DNA from: Epiperipatus broadwayi
Lineage: Eukaryota; Onychophora; Udeonychophora; Euonychophora; Peripatidae
DNA length: 64,000 bases
NCBI GenBank assembly: GCA_028023455.1
Contig: JAQFVV010012398.1
Span: 3,802,682 to 3,866,681 of the forward strand
Direction of reading: 5' to 3'
Shown in pieces: positions 22,745 through 33,119 of this stretch. Both the position numbers and the translations under genes were made by a program. The notes beneath the pieces are model-generated. The model saw only the letters and a list, made by a program, of their open reading frames with translations. It was not told where the DNA came from and did no database searches. How positions within the stretch are numbered: the first letter of the stretch is position 1; each line of letters opens with the position of its first letter.

Positions 22745-23869
22745 ATGAAGCTGGTACCAGTAAGTATAACTCTGATCATAACTCTGATTTGTATTATTGA
22801 ATTAGAAGGGGAACAACTTAAATCTTCTTTTAAATTAAAAGATATCATCAGTAAAAATAATATAAAAGATACAAAATCTTCTTTTCAATCAGCAGAATTC
22901 AATAATAGAGAGAAAGTAAAAAATGAAAAAACTATTCTTCAACCAAAAGAAGTCATTGATGAACAAAAGCTAAAAAGTAAAAAACCTATTATTCTACCAG
23001 AAGAAGTCAATCATAGAAAGAAGCTAAAAAACAATAAAACTATTATTCAATCAAAAGAAGTCATTGCTAGAAAAAAGCTAAAAAATAAAAAAATTATTGT
23101 TCAACAAAAAGAAGTTGCTGAAAAAAAGAAACTAAAAAGTAAAAAACCTATTGTTTTGCCAAAAGAAGACACTGAAAGAAAGAAACTAAAAATTAAAAAA
23201 CCTATTGTTGTACCAGAAGAAGTCACTGAAAGAAAGAAGTTTAAAAGTAAAAAACTTATTGTTCTGCCAGAAGAAGTCAATGAAAGAAAGAAACTAAAAA
23301 GTAAAAAACCTATTGTTTTACCAGAAAAAATTATTGAAAGAAAGATTCTACAAAGTAAAAAACCTATTGTTCTACCAAAAGAGGTCACTGAAAGAAAAAA
23401 GCTAAAAACTAAAAAACCTATTATCTTCCCAGAAGTCACTGAAAGAAAGAAACTAAAAAATAAAAAACCTATTGTTCTACCTGAAGAAGTCACTGAAAGA
23501 AAGAAACTAAAAACTAAAAAACCTATTGTTCTAACTGAAGAAGTCACTAAAAGAAAGAAGTTAAAAAGTAAAAAACCTATTGTTCTATCAGAAGAAGTCA
23601 CTGAAAGAAAGAAAATAAAAAATAAAAAACCTATTGTTCTACCAAAAGAAGTCATTGAAAAAAAGAAGCTAAAAAATAAAAAACCTATTGTTCTACCAAA
23701 AGAAGTCAATGATAGAAAAAAGCTAAAAAATAAAAAAAATATTCAACCCCAAAAAGTCACTAATGAAGAAAAACTGAAAAATAAAAAGCCTATTTTTGCA
23801 CCAAAAGTTACTGATAGAAAAAAAAATAAAAATAGAAAACCTCATATTTTACCAAGCACCCTTTATTGA
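22745..23869 (+). CDS. Putative secreted lysine-rich 18-residue-repeat protein
   Basis: I do not recognise the family. The ATG at 22745 is the first ATG in frame (the frame is open a little upstream through GTG) and gives 374 residues. Residues 1-24 are a classic signal peptide: MKLV, then a hydrophobic core of Ile, Thr, Leu, Val and Cys, then a small polar turn. A linker to about residue 56 follows, then roughly 18 tandem units of 18 residues (a few have 17) with consensus RKKLKSKKPIVLPEEVTE. The Lys-rich half alternates with a short hydrophobic PIVLP patch and an acidic end, so each unit is amphipathic and the whole is strongly basic. Units differ at many synonymous third positions while the pattern is kept, which suggests selection on protein. 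GTAAGT follows the sixth codon and could be a splice donor, but the frame reads through. A structural secreted protein is possible; no function is claimed. Confidence 0.65.
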   Translation: MKLVPVSITLIITLICIIELEGEQLKSSFKLKDIISKNNIKDTKSSFQSAEFNNREKVKNEKTILQPKEVIDEQKLKSKKPIILPEEVNHRKKLKNNKTIIQSKEVIARKKLKNKKIIVQQKEVAEKKKLKSKKPIVLPKEDTERKKLKIKKPIVVPEEVTERKKFKSKKLIVLPEEVNERKKLKSKKPIVLPEKIIERKILQSKKPIVLPKEVTERKKLKTKKPIIFPEVTERKKLKNKKPIVLPEEVTERKKLKTKKPIVLTEEVTKRKKLKSKKPIVLSEEVTERKKIKNKKPIVLPKEVIEKKKLKNKKPIVLPKEVNDRKKLKNKKNIQPQKVTNEEKLKNKKPIFAPKVTDRKKNKNRKPHILPSTLY

Positions 23870-24010
23870 ACCATTTATGATTTAAATTCAACCAATAAGT
23901 AACAATATTGGAAATGTAATTTTTTTATTTATTTACTCTTTTTTTTTTAGAATTAGTTTTGTTGTTATCAGGTTTTATAAATATTATTAATTAGAATGTA
24001 ATATGTATAC

Positions 24011-24016
24011 AATAAA
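24011..24016 (+). terminator. Possible polyadenylation signal
   Basis: AATAAA lies 142 bases after the stop codon of the repeat-protein gene and is followed by AT-rich sequence. In DNA this AT-rich such a hexamer is common, so its use is only plausible. Confidence 0.35.
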
Positions 24017-24476
24017 AACAAAAAAAGTATAATTACTACATTATACATGGAGAAAAAAAGAAACTTACATGTTTTGTTTATTTTAAACATGATTATTGAT
24101 CTAGAAAAATATCAAAGCTTTTTTTTCGTAATTAATCACAGTTTACACTTTTTTCAAAATTTCATGATAGAGTAGAGTAACATTGTTCTTTTTACTGTAG
24201 ACATTACTGCACTAAATTAGAAAAAGGTTTTAAATGTTCTATAAAATAATTGTGCTAAAAGTTATAAATATAACTGTTTTCAGATGCAATACAATTTACT
24301 ATTAACTTCCTAATTTTTTAAAATTAGTTATTTTTCACAAATACAAGAATAATTCAACAACAAAATTTTTATTCATTATTTATTGTAAATTCCTCTTATC
24401 TTAAAATAATCTATTGCTGTTTGAAATTTAAACAAATGCTAATTATAATTTATGTTTCAATGTGAATTGTCTACAG

Positions 24477-25609
24477 CAGTGGTCTTCAACCTTTTCAACC
24501 CTGTAGCCTGGTAAAAATAAGGATAAGATTTCGCGGACTGGCAGAAGTTTACAGATAAATTTTCTTAAAGATGTAACCTGCTTAGCCTTAGATAAGCATA
24601 ATTGTTATAACTGACCAAAGCAGCACACTAGTTAGTGTGTATAGTAATGGTGTTGCTTACCTTCACCTGTTGAACACTCTTTCTTGAGTTGCGCAGTCAT
24701 ACTGCTACAGAAAACAGACAATAACAATCATTTTCATTAATGTATTTGCATTTTACGTTTATTATTTCATTGTTAAAACTATGCAAGAATAAAATGTTAT
24801 TCACCTGAATGTTGAAAAAGTCAAAAGTTTTGATCTTATTTTTATTTTTTTGGGGGGTAGGGAGTTGAAAAATACTTTGTCATCAACTGAGACAAAAGAT
24901 AGACACCAAAGTTATTTTTTGTTTGTTTTTATTTTTAAAAAGGGTAACAGAAATTGGTTTTAAAAATAAAAGTTTTAGTATTTTAGCGGTATACAAATAA
25001 AGCCAAAAAAATATTGCCTTATAGGCCAAAAAAAGTGGGTGTATTTTTAAACAAAAAAAAAAGAAATTGAAGCTTGAAAAAGTCAAAATTTTGATCTTAC
25101 TTTATTTTGGGGTGGTGGGGGTATATTGAGAAATACTTTGTAAATGTTAGACAGAACTTATTTTTTGGTTTTTATTTTTAAAGGTAATAAAAATTGATTT
25201 TCAAAATAAAAGTTTAAAGCCAAAAAAAACACTAAAAATGAAATATTAAAAGAGAGAGTAGAAAAAATTTAAGAGATCAAAAAAAGTCACATTACATTTT
25301 ATTGTTTTAACAATGCTGACAAGCAGCCGTGATTGGCTATCAAAAGCAACCAGAGTTTGTATAATAAAAAAAAATTTCTACCCCCCCCCCCATAAACATC
25401 TGTGATAAATAGAAAAACAAATTAATTTATGTATGATTGATTAGATTTTGTTTTTGTTCTGTTTCTTTTTTTTTAATCGGGGAAAAAATGGGATAAAAAA
25501 ATAAATAAATATTGTTCATATTAATTAAAAGTTTAAAATCATATTATTTTGTTATTATAAGCTGCAGACCAGCTGAAAACTTCTGCAGCCTGGTGGTTGA
25601 AGACCACTG
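24477..25609. mobile_element. Non-autonomous hAT element with 8-bp target duplications
   Basis: The 1133-bp element has perfect 15-bp terminal inverted repeats, CAGTGGTCTTCAACC and GGTTGAAGACCACTG. It is flanked by identical 8-bp direct repeats GTCTACAG (24469-24476 and 25610-25617), the hallmark of hAT transposition. The left end continues with CGCGGACTGGCAG, and the right subterminal region with CTGCAGACCAGCTG. It carries two internal direct repeats (about 24811-24975 and 25072-25215, each starting near GTTGAAAAAGTCAAAA or GCTTGAAAAAGTCAAAA) and a C11 run at 25381-25391. No transposase frame remains. Confidence 0.93.
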
Positions 25610-25880
25610 GTCTACAGTACATTCTATACATTATATTTTATATATATAAAAAAAATAAAAATTCAGTGATTAATTTCTTTTTTTTTCTTTAACAGAAATT
25701 TGTTTTTATCTGTAGCTGCAAACTGATTTGAAGATAATCTTAATGCTTATTAAACAATTTTCTATTATGCAAATATTTTGCTTTTAAAAATGCTAATTTA
25801 GTGTTAAGTTTTTTCTCAATCTTCTTTTAATTTACATTGGCAGAAATTGTTTTTTAAAGGTATAAATAATATGTAAAATA

Positions 25881-26260
25881 AACTTTTTTAAATAATGTTT
25901 TTATGTAAATAGCTGACTAAAATGTAGAAAAATAACAAAGTAATTTATTTCTTGGTTAATTTGCCATTCTTGGAAAATATTAGTGATCATAAGAATCTAG
26001 ACATGTTATAAAACAATTGGAAATTGCAGGAATATTGTCATTTCATAAAAGCATTTGAGACTTTTTTGATTTTTACAATTTATTTGAATCTCAAATGCTT
26101 TTATGAAATGACAATATTCCTACAATTTCCAATTATTCTATAACAAGTCTAGATTATCTCTGATATTTCCCAAGAATGGCAAATTAACCAAGAAGCAGAT
26201 TACTTTTTTTTTTACTTTTTAGACAGCTATTTACATAAAAGCATTATCTAAAAAAATACA
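25881..26260. repeat. Long inverted repeat (foldback element), about 175-bp arms
   Basis: Matching arms include TTATGTAAATAGCTG (left) with CAGCTATTTACATAA (right), and AAATTTGCCATTCTTGG-like with CCAAGAATGGCAAATT. The innermost pair is TTCATAAAAGCATTTGAGA with TCTCAAATGCTTTTATGAA around a loop of about 35 bases. A few mismatches and small gaps occur. It is likely a MITE; the target duplication is unclear. Confidence 0.85.
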
Positions 26261-26654
26261 TATTATTTTTTTACTTTTTAATTATATTACATATTATTTT
26301 ATAAAATGGTTAAAACTACAAAAAAATCTGACAAAAATTATAATTTAATAATAAGGCAAAAATAAAAAATACACCAAACAAACAAATTCTAAATTTAAAT
26401 TAGCAATCATTTACTATATAAAAATATTTATGTATTGGTTTTTTAATTAATTACATTAATTATGAATTAAAACAATATTAATTTTTTTACTACAAAGTTG
26501 TTAAGGAGCTTTCAAATTTTACATGGGAACGAGTTTTTTTCACTGTTAAAAATTCAAAAATGTGGACATACAGACAAAAACATACACAGATAGGGGAAGT
26601 TAATATAAAGCATTTAAAAATTAATATAATAGCATTTAAAATGATAATAATAAT
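26261..26654. other. AT-rich spacer
   Basis: No gene was seen. The sequence is A/T runs only. Confidence 0.5.
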
Positions 26655-26990
26655 TACCATCATTTTCAACCATTATTACTTTACTGCAAAACAAAGTTTC
26701 TCCAAGTTTAATCCAGTTTATTTGATCCCTAGACTTTCTTTTCCACATCATGCCAACAAACTTTCTTATTTCATCCATCTATTTCATATAGTTTCTTTCT
26801 AGATTTTTACCACTCCCTTGTAATTCAGTTAAAAAACTTTAATTGTTCATCTATTATTGTTTTTTTAGCAATATGTCTAACTCAGCTTTATTACAGTCTC
26901 AATTTTTCCAATGATGCCAGTATTAACTATTTATTGTTTCACCAATATATTCTGTTTTCATTCTCTTATTGTTATTCTCCACATTTCCTT
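26655..26990 (-). mobile_element. RTE-like LINE 3' fragment
   Basis: Very diverged copy of the 3' end of the LINE at 57180-60060. On the plus strand the shared order is ATCATTTTCAACCATT, TCTCCAAGTTTAATCCA, TTCCACATCATGCCA, CATCTATTATTG and GCAATATGTC. No coding sequence survives. Confidence 0.6.
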
Positions 26991-28689
26991 GAAAAATTGA
27001 TTAAAATAATAGAAGTATATCATTTTGTAAATTAAACTTATTATATTACAAGTATTTACTTAAATATGGGGTATATATTAAATTATTTGTTGTACTATAT
27101 GTTATTATTTATTGTGCATTTCATGAAATTTTGTGCAATTTTATTTAGTTACCTTTAAATTATCAGGATGTTGATTAAAAGTATTCTATCTGAAACTTTT
27201 TTTTTCATTAAAAAAAAAAGAAAAACAATAATAAAGATATTTGAAATTGATTAAATTAGCAATTAGAATAGAATACAATGAACAAATACTACTTGTTCAA
27301 CTTTTTACCCCTAAGGATAAAACATGAATTAATTCTTGAAAGCTACTCAATTTAGGAAATTAAATGGATATAGTTTTATGATGGAAAGATTTTTCTATTA
27401 GAAAAATATGTTCTTTCCAACTTTGGAAATATTCTAGTGATTTCCAAACTGAATAGGTCATTCATTCTTTATCCAAATGATTCTGAGACCAAATCAACTT
27501 GAAATCAGTACTGGTTTAATTTTAAAATGAACAGATTTCCAAGTCAGTTAAATTGTTTTATGTTTTCTGGTTTTATAAGTTTAAAAGATTTTCAAAGAAA
27601 TAAAAAATTTGAGATGATGATCTTGAGGAAACTAGTAGTTAAGGCTCAGAGTAGAATAATCTTAAAATCAATCATTAAAATCTGTTCAGTTTTGAAAATA
27701 TAAAATTTTATAAGTTGAGTAGATATTTTAATATTTTGAATTCTACCTGTGTTTAAAAACTTTGCTAATTAAAGCACTCAATACAGACAGATTTTCTAAC
27801 AATTCAATAAATTTATGAAGTCTTTCCAGATTTAAATTTTCTACTGTTGAAATTTTACAAGTTATATAATTTTTTTTCCAGGAAGAAATGTTTGGATTTG
27901 TATGCCTTTAAAAAGTAGATATTACCAATTAAGAATGTTAGATGACTTGCATGATTTTATAAAATATAGAATGGCAGACTTTGTGACTCAAGAATTGGTG
28001 TATCACAACTAGTTCTGCCTTTTCCAGTGTTTGAGGTTTTTACATATTCCTAAATAATAAATCCATTCAATTGCAATTATTATTACATTTTTGAAATTTA
28101 CGGATCTTTGGAAATACCAATACCAAGTTCTTAAAACAAAAAGTATATAAAATATGTAAAGAATATCTTTTATATAGACCCAATTTCCAATACTAAAATA
28201 TATATTAATTTAAAAAAGTTTTTTTAAAAAAATAAAACAATGATAATAATCAAACATTTAGGAAGAATTGACTAACTAATTAGATTAATATTGAATCAAT
28301 TTTCTAGTAACTAAAAAATATTCTGATGTTTTGCCAACTGAAGAAAATTATAACAGAGAAAGATTAAACTTAATGACATTCATAGGTTATCTAATTTTTT
28401 TTATTCTCTCCTTTACTTTTAGGTGTTCCCAACTACCTAATATCTTAGCACATATAGTAAACTTTATCAGACACATGACTTTTAACTTCTGATCATGTTG
28501 TAGTTACTGAAAATCACAGTTAATAATGAAGCATACTATAATATTTAACACACATGTATATAGATATATTTACATCAGGTATACAGTGCAGTTAGAGAAA
28601 AAAAAATCAATTCTTTTGTAATTAAATAATTTTTTTAAAGATATATTTAACATATTTATTTCTTCACACATTTTAAAACACATGAATGA
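26991..28689. other. AT-rich spacer, no gene seen
   Basis: No reading frame, hairpin or repeat was recognised over about 1.7 kb. Confidence 0.5.
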
Positions 28690-28790
28690 AAAAAAGATAA
28701 ATGTCTTTCAAAATGAACTTCATACTAAATTAGCACTTTTCAATTGGTCAGGTCACAATCTCTCACACATCTCTTTATCATTTGTTCGAT
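28690..28790 (-). repeat. S1 SINE-like repeat, short fragment
   Basis: It shares AAAGATAAAT, CTTCATACTAAATTAGCAC and TCAATTGGTCAGGTCACAAT, in the same order, with 18260-18340 and 45340-45390. Confidence 0.45.
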
Positions 28791-29884
28791 ATTTAGCAAT
28801 ATCAAATTATTATAAATTTAATTTATAAGTATCATTTCGGATAAATACATTAATGTTTAGAGCTAATTATTTATTAAATTAAAGATTATCCATAACCTAG
28901 ATATAAACTTATGTCTCATTTAACGATTAATATATCTGTTTTTTAAAGTAAACAACATTTAGAATAATTCACTTCATCTCTCTTTTTCCATGTGTAATAT
29001 CTTTTTTAGATTCATTTAAAATTTTCACTCCATTTCACATTTTTGAAACATGTAAATAAAGATACTTAAACAAATAAATGAACCTTAAGGTGCATTTTAG
29101 TTTATTTCAAAATTAAATTGGTTCTTTTTTATTTCACAGTCTTTAATTAATTTTCTAAAATCATTTGTCTTAGGTAATGTGCTATTCATTTGCATAAATT
29201 GAGATATTTGGACACTATTACTATCCAAAAAAACATATCATTCATATATTTGTATACAGTTGTAGGAAATTAAAAAAACAAGACGTTTAGTATATATTTA
29301 AAAAATAAGAAAAAATAAAAAGCAATTAAAGACAAGTAAAACATTTTCACTTATTTCTACTCATTTAGTTGTCAATTTAAAAAATAAAATAGAACAATAA
29401 AATTCAAAAATTCATTTAAAATACTTCTGCATAAATAGTGGCTCTAAATATTCGAAATATATTAAAATGAAAGAGATATATCTTTATAGTGCAATCTATA
29501 TTATAATAAAATATTTGAAAATCTGATGTTATTTTAATTTATTTCATATTAAGTGGAACATTTCCATATATTTACAAAGATAATACACATAAAAATGAGA
29601 CAAAGTTGAGTTCATCGATGAGTTTATGCTTAAATGAAAACAGCCATAATAATCTTTATCTGAGGTTTAAAGTTTATACCTAGATTAGGAATAATCTCTG
29701 CTTTAATAAATGATTAATAGTAATCATCAAAATATTTATCTGGAATAATTAATGTCTTTGTTATAACAGCTTGTGTAAGCATAAAGAATGGTAATCACAT
29801 GATGTTTAGTGGTTTAATATCAAAGTTGTAAGTGAAGAAAGTTTAACACATATATATTTTTATATATGTTTTTTAAAAGTACAT
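28791..29884. other. AT-rich spacer, no gene seen
   Basis: Nothing was recognised. Confidence 0.5.
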
Positions 29885-30318
29885 AGTGTGTCCCAATGAA
29901 AAGATGACTGTTGATTGGTTTTGCCTCCAAGAGTCCTGCAACAACATTTCTGAATCAACCCATTTCTTTTACAATATAGTTTAGCTATTTACCAGAATGT
30001 ATCAGGATCACAAATTATGATAAAAAATGTGACAATGTTTTTCATATTGTAATTCATGATGGAATAACATGCTGACATAAAATTTGTTTTAAATGAGAAA
30101 AAACTGCTTCTGAAATGTTTGAACTAGTTTAAATTGTGTGTGACAGTAAATCCATATGTATAAAGACATGAATGTCATAATTTGTGATACATGTAAGCAT
30201 CTTAAAAATGTATAGTGAATAGCTATAGTATTACACTATATAATACATGTGTTGATTCAGAGGGGACATTGCAGAGCTAAGAAAGAGAACTAGTTATCTC
30301 TTCACTAGGAGACATTGC
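29885..30318. mobile_element. MITE-2 family element, about 434 bp
   Basis: The left end AGTGTGTCCCAATGAAAA is almost identical to the ends of the element at 8220-8824. The right end (TCTTCACTAGGAGACATTG, about 30299-30317) is a diverged inverted copy. Subterminal blocks are also inverted: TTTCTGAATCAACCC near 29950 against TTGATTCAGAGGGGACATT near 30252. No coding capacity. Confidence 0.6.
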
Positions 30319-30825
30319 ATATATATTTAAGAACAACACAGATGATACCGATGAAAATATTCTAATTAATTTACTGACAGTGATATGCTAAATACAAGAC
30401 AACATGAATCATAAATAATTCACATGGTGGATGGGACAAAATATTTAAATAGACTATTGCCATTAAATATCTTTGAATTACTAACATGCTGACACAGTAT
30501 TTGATACTGTTATTTTTTATTATTGCGTGGATTTAATTTCCTAATTGTCTCTACTAATGAATAATATTTCTCTCACAGAAGGCAGAGACTAATTTTTATC
30601 TGCTTTTAACATCTTATTATTTATTATTGGATAATCTTTCATCTAATGAATGATTAATAAAAAATATTAATATACTTCCATTAAATGTCTCTACTAATGT
30701 TTATTGACATGTCAGGGAAAGATGATGTACCAGTCTTTTTTAAAAAAATCATTATTGTAGTGCCTCATTCTGAACAATAGGTATATTTTTTCAATGGCCC
30801 AACTAGAAAAAATAATATATATATA
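30319..30825. other. AT-rich spacer, no gene seen
   Basis: Nothing was recognised apart from an (AT)n run near 30815. Confidence 0.5.
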
Positions 30826-31105
30826 TATTAATGAAATCAAGTCATACATCACATGACTTATACAGCTTGCATTTACAAATATAAAATAAAGAGCATGCTA
30901 ATATCTCTAAACAAGCTTATTTTATTTTTTTATGATAAATGTCATAAGAGAATACATTCAAAATCTTTATCTGGGATTGACCCCATCCTAGATCAGTTTT
31001 GAGCTATGGCTCTCATCAGTGAAGAGCTAGGACACCAGATTCAAAATACCAATTCAAGTCCAAACATTTATCTAATACTTAACTATTAAATAGATCTGAA
31101 AAGCT
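30826..31105 (-). repeat. F1 repeat, head-to-tail partial dimer in inverted orientation (copy d)
   Basis: On the minus strand this reads a partial unit with the core CTGATGA...AAAAC, then the unit end GCATGCTCTTTATTTTAT. The start of the next unit, ATTTGTAAATGCAAGC, follows immediately and continues into ATGTATGACTTGATTTCAT. The unit-end to unit-start junction at 30880/30881 shows direct head-to-tail arrangement. Together with the plus-strand units to the right it forms a large inverted repeat. Confidence 0.8.
30996..31019 (-). ncRNA. Hammerhead-ribozyme-like core (F1 copy d)
   Basis: The minus strand reads CTGATGA, GAGC-CATA-GCTC (a perfect 4-bp stem with tetraloop), then AAAAC where GAAAC is expected. 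Bases 3-9 of the hammerhead core are exact; G12 is A. Cleavage site not established. Confidence 0.35.
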
Positions 31106-31533
31106 GTTAGTACACTCTTTATTATATGCATTTGTAAATGCAAACTATGTAAGTCATGTGATGTATGACTTGATTTCATTAATATTATAATTTGATATTG
31201 AGGCTTTGGCAATATTAGATTGCTAAGGCTATTAATTTATCTGAATTTAATTCAGTCCCATATGATTATTTTAATTGGGGAGCTAGACTTGAAGACATAT
31301 AGATGTCTGAAATTTTCAAATCTTCTACTTAATACTTAAGTATTAGATAAATGCTGGGCTTGAGTTGATATTTTGAATCTGGTGTCCTAGCTCTTTACTG
31401 ACAAGAGCGATAGCTTGAAACCAGTCTGGGGATGAGAATAATTTTAGATAAAGATTTTGAATGCATTCTCTTGTGGCATTTGTCATAAAAAATAATAAAA
31501 TAAGCTTGATTAGCACAATCTTTATTTTACATA
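31106..31533 (+). repeat. F1 repeat unit (copy e) with preceding unit end
   Basis: The end of an earlier unit (TACACTCTTTATTATAT) runs straight into a unit start (CATTTGTAAATGCAAAC) at about 31128/31129. The full unit of about 405 bp then continues through GTATGACTTGATTTCATT, GAGGCTTTGGCAATATTAG, GAATCTGGTGTCCTAGCTC, the core at 31398, and GATTTTGAATGCATTCTCTT. It ends at TTTATTTTAC. It is closely similar to the unit at 31771-32185. Confidence 0.8.
31398..31421 (+). ncRNA. Hammerhead-ribozyme-like core (F1 copy e)
   Basis: CTGACAA, GAGC-GATA-GCTT stem-loop, GAAAC. The GAAAC half is exact and the CTGATGA half carries two changes. It is followed by CCAGTCTGG, which could form a small stem III. 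Confidence 0.35.
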
Positions 31534-31584
31534 TTTTAATATATGATTTTTTTCTACAGTACAGGCTTTTTCATACCTGCACTC

Positions 31585-31770
31585 CAATATGTAATATATA
31601 GGGGATTTGAACTCAGACATTCATATGACCCTGAGCTATTCAAGCTATCTCACACATCTTACACACTTGATCACACACATGTGTTATTTATCTTTTTCAC
31701 ATGTGTGTGATGAAGTGTGTCAGCAGTGTGAGATAGCATGGATAGCTGAAGGTCTTGTGAAAGTTTAAAT
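31585..31770. repeat. S1 SINE-like palindrome nested in the F1 array
   Basis: It separates two F1 units that would otherwise be nearly adjacent, so it looks like a later insertion. The left half contains GGGATTTGAACTCAGACA (a reversed B-box-like word), GATCACACACATGTG and TTATTTATC. The right half is its inverted partner (CACATGTGTGTGATGAAGTG, GTGTGAGATAGCATGGATAG). Confidence 0.65.
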
Positions 31771-32185
31771 CTTTGTAAATGTAAGCTATATAAGTCATGT
31801 AATGTATGACATGATTTCATTAATATTATAATTTGCTGTTGAGGCTTTGGCTATATTAGATTGCTAAGGCTATTAATATATGGTGTATCTGAATTTAGTT
31901 CAGTTCCATATAATTATTTTAGTTGGAAAATTAGATTTGAAGACATATAGAAGTCTGAAAATTTCAGATCTTCTACTTAATAGTTAAGTATTAGATAAAT
32001 GCTAGGCTTGAGTTAATATTTTGAATCTGGTATCCTAGCTTCTCACTGATGAGAGTCATAGCTCAAAACCAGTCTGAGGATGGGGACAATCCTAGATAAA
32101 GATTTCGAATGCATTCTCTTATGGCATTAATCATAAAAAAAAAAAGCTTGTTTAGAGCTATTAGCATGCTCTTTATTTTATATAT
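31771..32185 (+). repeat. F1 repeat unit (copy f)
   Basis: About 413 bp, in the same order as 31129-31533: CTTTGTAAATGTAAGC, ATGTATGACATGATTTCATT, GAGGCTTTGGCTATATTAG, GAATCTGGTATCCTAGCTTC, the core at 32046, GATTTCGAATGCATTCTCTT, and TTAGCATGCTCTTTATTTTA at its end. Confidence 0.85.
32046..32069 (+). ncRNA. Hammerhead-ribozyme-like core (F1 copy f)
   Basis: CTGATGA, GAGT-CATA-GCTC stem-loop, AAAAC. Upstream CTGG-TA could pair with CCAG after the core as a short stem III with a GUA cleavage triplet, but stem I is then poor. Catalysis is therefore uncertain. Confidence 0.35.
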
Positions 32186-32509
32186 ATGTATGTAATATTC
32201 AAATTGATATATCTTAAATACAGTAATATTCATATAATTTAACTATTCTATTAGAAGTATTTTAGACTATTATTCCTTTTAGTCTTTGTTAACTATATAA
32301 CAATATAACGTTGAATAATCAAAATGAGACATCATTTTATAACTCCCACAATTCCATTAGTTCTGGAAATTATAAAATGATAAATGATATATCATTATAT
32401 AATTGTCAAAAACTAAAAAGAATATAGTTGAAAGTACTTCTAATAGAATAAAATAAATTATATGAATATTACTGTATTTAATATATATCAGTTTGAATAT
32501 TACATATAT
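32186..32509. repeat. Inverted-repeat element, about 110-bp arms
   Basis: Left ATGTATGTAATATTC, ATTGATATATCTTAAATACA and CTATTCTATTAGAAGTA pair with right TGTATTTAATATATATCA, TACTTCTAATAGAATA and GAATATTACATATAT. Inside is a second short palindrome, ATCATTTTATAA with TTATAAAATGAT. MITE-like, no coding. Confidence 0.8.
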
Positions 32510-33119
32510 TTTGGAAAGAATACAGCCATCAAACTTAATATACTACACACACATATAAATATATAAAGCTTAATTAACTTGTAAAATGTAAAAAAAAAAA
32601 ATATATAAAAATGAAACGACAAAGGTGTAATTTTATTAAGTTTACAAAAATAATGCTCTTTTGCTTCCTTGTTAATAATGGAATAATTTCTTTCTTGGGA
32701 ATTTATAAGAAGTTTAAGTATCAAAAAGCAGAGCTGAGCTGTGATTATAAACCTTGAAAGTCTATAACTTTACAACTTCACTGAACTATACAAGATATTG
32801 TTTTAATAGATTGTATGCTTCTGATAAAGGATTATCAGATTTGTGAATATCATAACCAGGACAAGAGGAAGGAGGTTTGTATAATACATCATCCAGATTA
32901 GAGGAGGGTCCAAAATTTTTTTTTTTTTTAAAAAGTTAATAAAGCCAATTTTTTTTTTCTATTAAAAAGGAAAAATTTATTCTTGAAAATAAAAATACAA
33001 CAAAATTGTAGTCAGTTAGAAAACATTAGTTGATGATAAATGATAAATTGAGTAGTTTGTTAATGTTAGTACAAGGATGTAGTTAGTCTTATGCTATGAA
33101 TGCCTTGTGTCTAAGGCTA
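32510..33119. other. AT-rich spacer, no gene seen
   Basis: A 74-codon minus frame at 32500-32724 is hydrophobic low-complexity sequence and is not supported. Confidence 0.5.

Noticed and set aside
23101-23709. 202-codon frame on the minus strand opposite the repeat-protein gene
   Set aside because: It is an antisense shadow of the 54-bp repeats. The plus frame is longer, has a signal peptide and shows third-position variation.
30826-32185. CRISPR-like array
   Set aside because: Units are over 400 bp, contiguous, with no short repeats or spacers. The setting is eukaryotic.
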